Source: Branchiostoma belcheri (lineage: Eukaryota; Chordata; Leptocardii; Amphioxiformes; Branchiostomatidae). From it: a stretch of DNA of 64,000 nt. Shown piece after piece: positions 38,701-51,993 of the stretch. The position numbers and the translations under genes are program-made. Position 1 is the stretch's first letter; every line of letters starts with the position of its first letter. Under the pieces are notes generated by a model. That model was not told the DNA's origin. It did no database searches and worked only from the letters and a program-made list of their open reading frames with translations. The stretch covers positions 4,010,343-4,074,342 of the forward strand of contig NW_017804020.1 in NCBI RefSeq assembly GCF_001625305.1, given 5' to 3'.

Positions 38701-41700
38701 ACAGCTAAGTGTGTCTTTGCGATTTAGTGTCAGCGTTTACGACGACCGAGCCAACAAAGCAGCATCGGAAGGCGATTTAAGTTCACGGGTGATATCCTAA
38801 ATGTTGCATATTTACAATATTATCGTTAAAGTTGTCACTAATAGCTGCACGTTTATTCGATATCCCGTGTGAGATAAATTAATAGCTAGAGGGTGATATT
38901 GCTGATGCCAGATCAAAATCAGCTCGTCACCATGCGGAGTTGGTACCGGTGATTATTCATAATGGCACAAGATATATTAGATCTGCAACGAAAGTAAATA
39001 TGCGATATAGGAAGCACCTTCACTGTAAAATATGCTTGTCTTTGCAGTGTTTTTAAAAGTTGCGCTAATTAAAAACCTCAACATTACTACTTGATCAATG
39101 TCATTTGTACAATGTTCAAATAGGAAAGTACATTAAAGAATGTTTAAATCTTGGAGACTACATGTTAGAGAATAGTTAAACCTTACTGTTGCCGCTGACA
39201 TATATTACGTACGTAATTTGCCACATACATATATTCTGTACATAGTGTGAAGTTATTCATGCATGAATTTAGCTTTGTTAGAAAAGACCATACAAAAGTC
39301 CCTGTACTTTTTGTTGAGTCAATAAAGAATCCAGAATCTATATTAATGGTACATATTTAGAGCGTCATAGATCTCATCGTTTCCAATAGTTCATATCGCA
39401 TGCAGCAGGCATATGCATGAATTTTGGTCACGTCACGACCTAACAAGGTATGTGGGGCATCTCAGGACAAGCTGATTTGGATTATCTCTCCACGTGACAT
39501 GAAAACATACAACGCATATGCAGACGAGATGCGTCATTCACGGAAGCGATATTCAATGATAAGCCGGTGTGGCAAAATGCAGGTATAATTCCCAAATTGC
39601 CTTCTTACGTCACTGTAGCTTTCACCAGACTTGTAACGTTATATCAAAGACAGACTTGTGCTAGCCCCTGTTGTTTGAGTAGTTAGGATTTATTATCTAT
39701 GCCCTTTTTTTGTACTTTGTTCAATAGTTGTTGCCATACTTTGTACCATGTGCAATTGTCGTGCAGTTCTTATTTTCTTAACATCAATTTACACCTTGGG
39801 CGATCTGATTGTTTTTCTCATTTGCATTAATATCCCAGACAAGCGCCAATGGACTTATAATGCGACAAAGTACTTTTATTGCCTGAGGAATTCCATTAAC
39901 CGTCTATTTTCACATTAATCCCCCACAAAGGCGCTACCGAGTTAGGACATGCCTTTCGGACATTGCCATGACTTGATAAGATGTTGTTAGACACATGGTT
40001 TAAGTTGGTGTTTAGTTTTGTGCTTTTTGCGACTCAGTTTTCCACACAGTATGTGTAGATGTAATACACAAATTATGAAAGCCGCAAGATTTTAATGGAG
40101 AGCGTGTGAAGCGTTGTACATAGACGAAATGCCAGACGAGCTTGATGGAATAAAGACGACATGTTTACAATTCATAACACAAATTCACTTTTCCAGCAGT
40201 ATCCCTTCCTTTGCCCACAGTCATTCATAAAATGCGGCGCGTTGATTTGAGATCTCTATCAGAATAATTGAAATGGCTATCGGCTGTTACTCAAAATTGG
40301 ATACATTGAATACAGGCTGTCGACACTGGAATAACTTTCCCAGAAATGTGTATTCTGTTTGGATATGCGTATTCCTTATTGGTACGGGTCAATATACCTG
40401 AAATAAAGACTACCGAAAGATGAATATATATATACTATTTTGTTACATTTTAACATGTTATCACAAGACGTGGTGACGGCACACTGAAGTTTTTTTTTAT
40501 ATTTCAGTCCATACCATGTTATGGATGAAATATATTGTGTTCTCTGGTGTTTCTTCTTCTCCTTCTCCTCCTTCTCCTCCTGCCAAACAGTCAAAGGGAT
40601 TCAACTCCGCCATCATTCAGCCAAATGACTTGAAATTTGGCATGGAGGTAGAGTGGGCCAATACCCCCAGGCGTTTTTTCATTTTTGTGATACATGCCTT
40701 TGAAAAATTTTATGAAGTTTTTGGGGCATTTTTCGCCAAAAAATGGATTTTTGGATCCTGAGCCCTGGTTTTACAACCAAATGATCTGAAATTCGGTATA
40801 AGGGTACCTTGAACATGTGTCTACAGAATAGCAGTCACATATTTGGCATACACCACTTCCAAATGACTCATTTGGAGGACTTTAATGGCTATTTTCAGCA
40901 AAAAAAGGGCCAAAAGCGCTGTACCCGTTCCATGTTCTGTCTAAAGAATGGCCGGTTCCATCCATGGAACACGTGTTCCATTGCGGGTTACCTGAGGTCA
41001 CATTGCACGTAAGTCATGCGGAATGACCCACACATTCAATTTTATGTGCCTAAGACCTTCAAAATATATCAAATCTCATCATTGTTAGTATTTGCATACC
41101 TGTAATAAGACTAGTAAAGCTTTCGAGATTCAATGTGCTTGATCTTGCATCTTTGTTCTCAATTACATACCTACTACTACTACTGTATATAATTCATTTA
41201 TTTGAGAATCTTTGCCAGTTTTACACTGGGGTAAGTTTGGAATAGTCCACTTTTGCGTGGGAGGGAGATGGACTGAAATATGCTGTATTTGCTCCCAAGC
41301 AAATGTCGGCCTCTCTAGTTTTTACTTATATTAATGACGCCACCAACACAGCGGACAATGCAATGCATATTTTCACCTGAGCGAAGTGAGGAAAGTCGTG
41401 TTAAGTGTCTTTCCCGAGGGCGCAAGATCGGTGGCATATTATGACTCGAATCCGGGACCTCTTGGTTCCGAGTCGAGCACTTTGCCACTACGCCATTCGA
41501 CCCCACTATTTTGCAGAGGAGTTACTGTATGGTATCTGACGTGTTGATGTGCTATGCCGGCCTTACCTGTTTCGTATTTGACAAGTTTGGCGACTGTGTT
41601 ATAAACTCCGACGGTGAACTGGGAGAGGTCCAGCCGGCCCAGCCCGGTCACGGAGGCGTTCCCAGCTTTCCAACCCAACTCCAATTCCTCGTCGGTATAG

Positions 41701-44700
41701 CCATCTGAAATACAACAAGAAAGGTAACATTCGCAACTTGTTTACCTTCGCATATGGTCTGCTCTTTTAATTCCTACTCAAACACATCCATATAATATAT
41801 GGTCAGACATTGCAACATGATGTAACCCAACACTAGTTACCATGGTAACAGACACAACATTGGTTCAGGTCACTGTTTGGAGAAGAAGAAGAGGAAGAGG
41901 AAACTGAGGAAAATAATTTTTCATTCGGTAAATGTAACAAGGAAACAGCATCGGTCCTGTGGTATGTGACAGAATTCTCTGCATATATCTGATATTCTAC
42001 AAATATATGCACACGCCACGACAGATACTTGTAGCCATACCATATAAAACACAGTGTTAAACACAGAAAACGCAATGATAATTATTACATAATTAGAATA
42101 AGTCTTGTACCCCACACCACGATTCTCTACATAATTCCGATATTCTGTATATGTAGATCCGTAGCAGGCAGTTATGACATCGATTTCATGCAAATTACCT
42201 TCATGAGGTTGATCTTATGTGTCCAGTAGGCAATATAATGCTACACGCTAATAGGGGACGTAAAACTAGTTTCCACTTTAAAACACATAGCATGCCAAAT
42301 CGCCTTGTGAAAATTGGGGTGAAATTGTGATGCGCCTGTTAATGTAAATGGTGGAGAAAGGACGCCCAGCGAGCCACATTTAACAACCTGTCATCGACTC
42401 GCCGTTGTTTTATGGCAGATACTTCCTTCCTGCCACGTGCCCACATACAGAGGGAAAGAAAATGAGGGCAATGGAAAGTTTAGGTCATTCCTACCCATTA
42501 CGGTGTAATATAACATAAAACCGTTAGCTAACGATGCATAAATAACGCTATGGCCTCCGTTACTATTAAAGCTGTCCAGAGGAGATGTTCTAGATAACCA
42601 TCTACGCATTGCCTGTAAAAGCTAGTCAGCTACCGAAAAAAATCCCTCCCATTATTTTAACTTCCATAGAACCCATTCCAACATGAAAGCTCTATTTGGG
42701 TAATGTGGAGGCGTGGTCTAGCAAGACACACAGTGGGCCAGTATTTAAGTATCAAAGAAACGAAAAAGTTACAAAGCACCTTTAAGCAGCTTTGGAGACA
42801 TACTTTGCAAAAATGATTGCCTTTCTCTGCCACAACAAATTGGATTTACTTCTTGTATATCAGCAACCCCTTCCAATACACTATTACGCTAAGCCCAGGG
42901 ACTATACAATCACCGCAGGATAACCGATAGTAGAATAAAAGGGGATTGGTGGCCATTTTTGTTGGCGAGGACAATCCCCTGAGTGCAATCCAATCTAGTA
43001 CAAAGTGCCTTGAAATGCACTTAGAATTAAACAAATGATGTTGATCAAGCCTGGCCTTTGCCATTTGATGTCGCGGCCTGTTTCGATGGAGTTGTAATTT
43101 TCGTAACCGGTGGTGACGAGTTTAGAGGACAACAAGGCAGCCAATTTCACTAATGACTCGCCGGTCGAACATAAAAGACAGATGCGGGAAAACTAAAGGT
43201 GACTGCTGTTTCCCTTGTCGTTAGAATGAGGGCCTAACGTATTCAGACTTTTCCTAAATCTGCTTGGGAAGACTGAAAATAATGTTTGAATGTTTGCTAT
43301 CTTAAAGATTTTATCGGTTGACTCATTACTAGATGAAACATGCCCCTGAGGATAGCAGGTAAAAAATCTGATCCATAATCACCCTTTACGACATAAGTAT
43401 CGTCACATTGTCTGCCTTTGCCAGAACGCACTGCAAAAAGGACTTTTTGACGAATAGAGATGCATAAATGCAGAAAATCCCCACTTCCAGGTGACTATAA
43501 AACATCATTTCGGTATGCTGTTTCAAGAACACATACAGCAGGATTCGCATTTTCGTTTATAAAGAGATCTTAGCCACAATATTTTGGTTCTATTTTTGGA
43601 CATGTTTACACTAGCAATATCCATTTTTAAAGAGCACGCAATACAACGAGTGAACCGAAAAAACTTACTGTTTCACATTGTAGCTGCCGAGTAGGCCGCG
43701 GCACCCTCAGTCTTTCCTCCTATCTTTTTAGTGTGATTTTATTGCAATGTACCCTATGGATCAAACCGATAGCACTTACCGATATAAAGAACATTGTGCA
43801 AACGTTGACCCCAATAGTATATTCATTGTTTTGCACAGTCGCACATTCTCTAAGCCATGAATCGAGAGAGACGAGGTCATCACGGGAGTCACCTCGCAGC
43901 CTACTCTTAAAAGCATCGGTCTCGCAACGCATGTTCAGGGCAGGTCAAACATACACAAAACGGCTGTTTCAAAGAAGAGGAACAGGAATATGCTATTCCA
44001 ATTAGAACGCTGGTGGCAGCGGTGGGATTCAAACAATTTACTTGAGTTGTCTTAGATGAAACAATCCATTCTATTTTTTCCGTTATGCTACATCACACAC
44101 GTTCGTAACAACATGATCCATTGTGAAGGGGGGGGGGCAAATATACACAAAATGGTGGCTTAAAAGAATAGTAATATGCTATTCTATTTAGGGCATTCAA
44201 ACAATTTTCTTGAGCTGTCTTAGATAAAACAATCTATTCTTTTTTTTCTTGTTATGGTACATCACACACGTTCGTAACAACATGATCCATGGTGAAGACG
44301 GCGACAAATTGTTGACACCTATACATAATGGAGGGCAATGTCATAGAGGTCAGCACTTTCTTTTCATGACAAACGACAGGAGCGTCTTGTGGAGACTTAA
44401 ATGTGAGATAATTACCTGTACACAGCGCCTGGGAACACTTAAGGTGCTAACTGATGGGCGTTCTTTGTCTCCGCGTCTTAATCCTATGCCGTTCTGCCCA
44501 CGGATGTGTTTAGGGGATTTTGTACCCGTGGTATCAATCACAGGTAACTAAAAGCACCAAACACTTGCCAAGAAGCATAATCATTCTTCAGGTACGTTTC
44601 GGCTTGTGGCAATTAACACATCACTCAATGCTGACTATGTTAAGTTTACTCTTAATAGAACCAGCCTGTGATACGTGGTCAACTTGACTAAGTTACTACA

Positions 44701-47700
44701 TTTAGAATGGCCAGAAAATTGACTTTGAAAATCCAGTTTTGTTGCCTTGAAATTGCATTGGATGCCTTTGAAAGAAGAAAAGTTAATGAGCTACGACAGT
44801 GATATTATGTAACAAGACCTCGTTGGATATCTCAACAGGTTTAGTAGTCTTGTCCAAGCAGAATGTGTGTAATATGTTCAAATTTTGTAGGATGAGGATC
44901 AGCTATGTCATGTTCCATCACTAACTAGCAGGGCGGGTGCCTTGGATTGATCGTCCATTTAGCCACCACAGGAGAAATATATTTGGCATTTGACTTTTAA
45001 AATGAATCAGTGTCAGTGACCTTTTCAGCAATGACCTTCAGTCGCCTGTGTTGGAAACTCATCACCGAGTCCTAAACTATTTTTGACAATGGCTGAGTTG
45101 TTCGGCCAGGAAATGAGGCTAATGTACAGTCGGTACCACCTCCATAATTCGTATCAGCCGAGACAAAACTGTTGTTTAACTGCATATCAATCAATAGTTC
45201 GTGCTCATATAAACCTACATTTCTCCTGCAGTCTCTTGGTGTCACTGACGAAAGGTAGTGAATACTAGCTGAAACGTCTGCCCGTTTCCAAAAGCATATC
45301 CAGTTGCTTGAGTAACTGTTTTTTGCGTGTTGTTTAACTGGTCATGGGATCATCGGGCACCAAAACCGACCGGAAACAAATACTAACTTTTGCACCATAA
45401 ATCATGCCAAAAAGTATCCATTGAAACTTTTAAAAATTTCATACTTAGTCACTGCCAATATCTCGTTTTGAACTCTTTTGATCCGCAAAACACCCACAGC
45501 TGGCGCATTCTTTGTTGTTAGACTCTTATATATTACAACTACTGCCATTATCATCATTACTGTTTCTATCATTATTTATATCTTTGTTATCGTAGTTATT
45601 ACAATATATTTTTATTATTTACTTCTTATAACTTGTATTTATTACCTCTATATTACTTATAAGTTAGTTTTCTCTGCTTTAATCGGGACAGGGGGCTTGG
45701 AAAAGGCATTTGCCTGTTCCCCCTGTTCTGTCTTGGGACAAAGCTTAAATAAATAATCTACGTCCTTCAATTGTGGTTGCTCCCAAGTTTAAGGAGTACG
45801 CAAATTAATAGATGAATACATCTTTGTATACACACGAGCCCAAAGCAAAAGTGTTTTGCTCTCATTACGCTCATCACAATTTTTAGATCTAAGATCTAAT
45901 ACATAAGATAGTTTAATACATTTTTAGTTATATCTAACCAAATGCATAGTCCTTTCAAACTGAATACATGCACAACTTATGACAGGAAGAGTTATGTGGA
46001 AGCAACTAGTGCGGGGGCTGACCCCGCCCACATGGGCGGAAGGAGGATGATGATGTTTTCTATCAATGTCAACCGTCAGATATATCATGTACAATGTTAT
46101 CTTCAACTGTTATCATGGTCTGCCTAATGGTTTCATAGGAGAGGCAATTACGCCATTAGAGATCCCATTTGATTCTTTAAAACAATTTTTTGTCTACCAA
46201 AACCGATGGAAACTGATATGATCACAACAGGACGTGGTTCAAGGCAGTGCCCTGTAAATCGGCCTTGTTTGTTACTTGCGCCATGTGTATTTGCATCGAC
46301 GGCCGGATGTGCTCTTGAGTAATATTAGCGTACTCACTCTCACCATGCATAGGGGAATATAGAAAGCCTACCAGAGTTGAAGTCCTAATACATATTTTAC
46401 ATACATATTTTAACACATATACCTGGTACACAAAATTAACATGGCGGTAAGAGCTGGTATATTGTTGTGTCCGCTCGTTTTGGTCATTTCTGATGTCTCC
46501 TGGAATCGATCAACAAATTAGTTTCATATACCATGTGTTAGTTTTTTGTCTGCCAAAAGAAGAGACAGTACTCCAAGTTGATATTAATGAAGGCAATAAT
46601 TAAGGTGCCTAAAATTTAAAAGTAACATGTTCCTAACATTACATGTGCCTATTAACTATCTACATATGTGCCCTATTAACTCCTGCCTAAACTTACTCTT
46701 AGTTACCTCTTGTTTGTACCTCATGTGGCAAGCTATTCCATACTGTTAAGGATCTGTATATGCAAGTCTTCTTCAGAGCAATGACCTCTGATGTTCATCA
46801 AACTGTCGTGGTCTTCCAAGTAGAGGCTTTTATTACGTAGGCTTCATATGACGCCAATGATAAAGTTAGATTCGTGTTTCCCGTACTATCAGGTCCTAGA
46901 CATCACGTCTTACCACGCCAGACTAGCGACCGTAATAACTGTAGCGATATTAGTTAATATCGGGATGTCCTGTCCCATTTACGCCATGTTGAACCTTCGA
47001 TCCTGAGTTCTGTTGCCGGTGTTTGTGAGCGCCGTCATCTGCTATTTCTGCTGTCAGTTGAAGAACCTGGACAGGCCGAAACATTGATCTCAATTACAAA
47101 CACAGAGATGAGTGATCTGTATCGGCGCCAGGCCAGGATGGCTGAAAAAAAAGTTCGTCGCTCTGTCGAACACAACAGACTGAAAGTATCACATCCCACT
47201 ATCAATGTACCTGTGAGAGGGTCGATTATTGAACCTATACATTTGCAGCCAGAAGTTTGCAGATAATTTTACTGTAAATTGCTACCTGTACGTTGTAAAT
47301 GCATACTCGAGGCATGTTGTGCAAATTACGTTTAGGATTATGCACTTTAAAATGATATTCCATACGAAACCAGCAAATTCTGCATCTGGATGGTCATTGG
47401 AATCTGCCTAAAGTTTTTTATGCCTGTAAGTTTCATGTTGCTAAAATTTGAATATGTTTACATCATAGTGCTTTTATCTAAGCAATGGCGATGGCCAAGT
47501 GTTGTTGCTGAAACTTCTTTAAAAAGTTGGCGGAAGGGACCTGCCTTAAGCTTGTACGTTGGCTTCATGATGCGAAGTGTGACCAATAGCGGGGCAAGTT
47601 TGCTGCGACGCGTGCAGTAGACTGACAATGGCAATTTAACGGTGGGACGTCGAATAAAGCCGAAACCACCATCGTGTGACAATCGGATTGCTTGACAGTA

Positions 47701-50637
47701 GCGTCAGCTCAATATCACCGCCGCCCTCCCACCACCTACCCCGCAACCTTGCACGGGTTCACCCGCTTCACCGCGCGAGGAGACTCGTTGGGGAAAATCC
47801 CCACGGTAGATGGGATATTAGACACAGCTGAAACGTGATATGAGTGGCAATCAACTCGTCATTCCAAACCAGATCGCAGGGAAATTTGAGATTTCGGATG
47901 CCAACGCATTGCCTTGTCTCCCGAGGGATCGTCTTTTAGAACTTCTGAGACTAATGCAGAAGCTTGTTCCCTAACTAGATCGCCAGACAAGGATGTAGGC
48001 AACTTTTTGATTCTCATAGAGACATGCATTCGACTCGACTTCTTATCCTAGACATGTGGACAAATGGATAAATGTAAGACTTTGGATATAAAGGCATTGA
48101 GCAGCTTTGGGTTTGGATTTACAATGTGTGGGGGACATGATAAGGCGATATCTTGATTATTAAAGCTATATTTGTACTTGTGTACACGATTAGGCACGTA
48201 GTCTACTTAATGCCCAATAAAAGAATAATTTCTTCCAACATCCTTTGATCCTGTCATGTAATTAAGCACTTGGGACCGAATCAGGACAAATGCAGCTCAG
48301 CAATGTTTAAACAAATTGTTGCGTAATCGAGTCGTCTATCTCCGTGTAGCATTGCTGTAAACCTGTCACAGCAGGCCACTTAGTCCTGTATATCTCAAGC
48401 CGACTTATTAAACTACATTAGACTTCTACATTAAAAGCCCCTATATAATCTTAGTGTCTCTCAGAGGAAAGCAATTATCGGTTCCTTCTCTTCATCATGT
48501 AATTACTAATGTCATACCCGTAAACCCAAAAGATTAAACCTCATTGCAGATACATTAGTGTGTCGTATTTCTGCATTAAGTTGATTCATCTATTAATACT
48601 TTTAATTATGAATGTGACTCTTCGATTCTTCTTGAGTACATCTCGTCTAATCACACTTAAAAGATCATCATTCTTGATGCCGAATTTCCTGCACTTAAAT
48701 GATTAACTCATCATCTATAACGACGGCATGCACTATAGGCTAGATAACTGTTAAGGGCATGGCTTTGTTATCACAATTAAGACAGGGGTATTTGACAAGA
48801 ATCTAGACCTAATCATTCTGATGTCATTTCCAAATCAAGTAAGCCATAGAGCCTTGTACTTTTAGTCATTAGCGTGAAATTTGAAACCTTCAAAAGACGA
48901 CTTCAGAAGATAATCCTTCTACTAATGTTTGAATCTCAATATAAACATTAATAAATAGATGAATACTCATTGGGCAAATTGTGCATTTCAAAGTTTTAGC
49001 AACAACAAAGAAATGAGTTCTGGACTGTAATTTCTTAGTAGTTTCCGTGTATTTTTGTGACATTGTTTGAGGTACAAACTACTAGCTATCTTAACAAACG
49101 ATTGCATTTGTAACATGTTTGAATCTCAATATGTACAATGTATATTTATAATAACAGATGAATACTAATTGGGCAAATTGTGCCTTTCAAAGTTTCAGCA
49201 ACAACAAAGTAATGAATTCTGGATTTCTTTCTAGTTTCCTTGTATTCTTGTGACATTGAATGACGTACATATTACTTGCTATATTAACACACGATCACAT
49301 GTGTAAGATCGAATCCGTGCGAAGAATGCACCCAGAAATAATCTTAAACACCTTTTGTGGAAGTATCGTATGATTGGTGTACTGCTGCTGACCAACTAGC
49401 ATAACTTGTCGCTGTTGTGGTGTACAATATACCTTACTTAGTCACTTAGCACACCATGATACACAGGGCTTAGAAGACTGATTATTTTGCACCTTTTATT
49501 GAATATTCGCACATCAACAGTTGATTTTCACTCTGCACTGTAAACAGTGCAATACCCATTGCGACAACAGCCGCACCATCACTTTGTGGTGTGCTACGCG
49601 GCCATCTAACGGCGCAGCAGCCATTTTAGCCCTTAAATCTGCAGCTGCAATCCACTCAAAAAATAACCACAGCACGATAGGATCGATCCTAGTGGACTCT
49701 ATAGCATATAGTTATTGAGTCCCGGGTGTCTTGGGGGTATGGTCTGTAGTTCATGCAGGGCTTAAAGAGTGATAACACTATTTCAGACGCATACGGGGCA
49801 CTTACTCTTAGGGTGGTTCTGCCTGTCCCTGAGTACTCCGGATGTTAATGTAACAACCATTATAGGCAATGTAACTTGGTACGTTTAGATAGACCAGGGG
49901 CAGTGTCTGTGCATGCCCAACAGAATATGTGATGTATCACTATGTTCCATTTTTGCAAGCGGTTTTCTAGAAATGGTGCCAGGTAAGATGTCCGCAAGGG
50001 AGAATATGGAAACTCTCAACGATTCCAATCTGTGGGAGATTTATGACTTTTACAGTGTTTGAGGGATGGTGTGTTACAGTTGGATGGCTTAGTAATAACG
50101 CTCTCCCCCAATATTTCGGGGCATGTCAAGCCGGCAATTTGGTCAAAATAGGAATTTATGGCCCCTGTGGTGACACAAATCTTTCTAAGACTATTGGCCT
50201 ACATTGGCCGTCGGATCTGCGAAATTGCAATAGTGACTGGATCAGCGAGTCATATTTCTTCCATCTTGGCACACGAGCTGCAATGAGACGTGTCCTTGTT
50301 TCTCTGCCCGTCTCCATATCTTATACTTCATTTCTGGCAAGAAATTCGGAGCCGAAACGCCGACTGAATGTACGAAATGTAGACCAGACGCCGTTGTGCA
50401 GTTATGTGGCTACCGCTATTTTTGATACCAGCGACGATAACGTCATTATCCACCGCTGAAACAAGCAGGGGTTAATGAGGGCCTAACCCTGAAAACTAAC
50501 AACACGGCTGTTATTCGCGCGATGCGTACATTTGCTCGGCACTAATTGCTTTGATTTGTTTTTGAAGAAGTCAGGCTTAGTTTTGCACACCCTTAGGATT
50601 GTGAGGGCGGTGTTCTCGATGTACAAAGTTGAAATTG

Positions 50638-50699
<62 letters not shown>

Positions 50700-51932
50700 G
50701 CGTTATGTTGTATGCAATAGAAAACCAACGGTCTGAGTTACATGAATCGGAAATGTGAAGTTCATAAATACGTCATCTAGCATAATACATTTATCAAAGC
50801 TCCGATTTGTGTTCATATTCTTCAAAGATGGCGCCTATTCAACAAACACGCAGTTACATTTGGGAAGATCAAAAACTACCGAGATGTGTGCTTCAGGTGT
50901 AAAGAAGTGACGGGTTGTAGATCTCAAGTTTGACTGGCCGAGACGAAAGCTTGTAGAGATCCAGACGTACACGAGGCATGCATCGCAACGACTGCAGAGT
51001 CTATTCCACTCAATTGCCCAACGGATTGCCTTGAGTGGGCAGATTTTATCCCATCTCCGTACGTCTAATCGCCCCGTCTTGCCCATTATATGCGCCTCTC
51101 CTAATAACAAGTTGCTTGTCAGTGAGAAACAATGTGTAAGAGAGTGGTATATCTCAGGTCGACTGTTGTTCAACAAACCGAGCAGTCGGGATGGTTAGGT
51201 GACGTTGCCGCCCAATCCATTTGCCCGCAGCACTAAGCCGAAGGAAACCGGGGTGCGGGAAATCGTTCGTCTAGCGTGGATGGGATTACCTTCTGCCTTA
51301 TTCACACCCACGGCAACCGACATTTCCTGCACTTTACTAACACATGGTGAATTCGAACCAAACTTTCACAAAGCAACGCCTGCTTTTCAATGGCCGAGAA
51401 TCCGGAGTAGAGAGTTATATATATATTGCCACCATTGTACGCATTTTTGTTGCTCTAAAGTGTCTCGGCTCTCTCAAAAGTAGAGCTACCACAGAATCCA
51501 ACTGAAAGAGTGAAACCAAGCTTTGAACATGAAATACCAATCAACTTCACGGGTATATAAAGATTTATAGTTGGTGACAAAGCCTAGTGACCAAAAATGA
51601 ATCACTTTTACACATGCCTGCCCACGCACTGACCAACTTTGTCGGAGCTGTCCGCAAAAGTTGGACACTAGACAGCTACACTTAAGGACTTAATTCATCG
51701 CCTCTGGCATCAGCCAGGTAACGCCACAATCTATTCATCACAGAGAATATCCTAGCAGATAGGGGATTACGGTCTGCATTACCGCTGAAGCCGTGTTGAC
51801 CCTAGCCCCCATGAGCCCGACTGAACAAACAGTGCCTACATGTGTGTCGAAGAGATAGTCCTGAGCCAGGTGGTAGATACAAAAATCGAATCAAACGCTG
51901 GTATTGCTTGCAAAATATTAGCAGACATGAAG

Positions 51933-51993
<61 letters not shown>

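Larger units (their letters stand above)
28392..41566 (-). other. Gene 1 intron, about 13.2 kb
   Basis: No exon recognised. It contains a TA array (29683), Penelope-type ends (30545-30705, 31832-31925), a retroelement tail (30416), an ATTC array (31647), a GT-rich stretch (34471-34523) and MITE 36541-36748. The segment 40590-40990 has odd repeated words (aaatgacttgaaatttggca, aaatgatctgaaattcggta) suggesting an unclassified repeat. Confidence 0.7.

Noticed and set aside
41430-41504. Functional tRNA gene
   Set aside because: A- and B-box-like words are present, but the acceptor stem and anticodon stem pair poorly and the sequence continues as a repeat, so it is called a SINE.
50043-50459. 138-codon plus-strand ORF inside the 15-kb intron
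   Set aside because: No recognisable domain, and its length is within chance expectation for six frames of this window.
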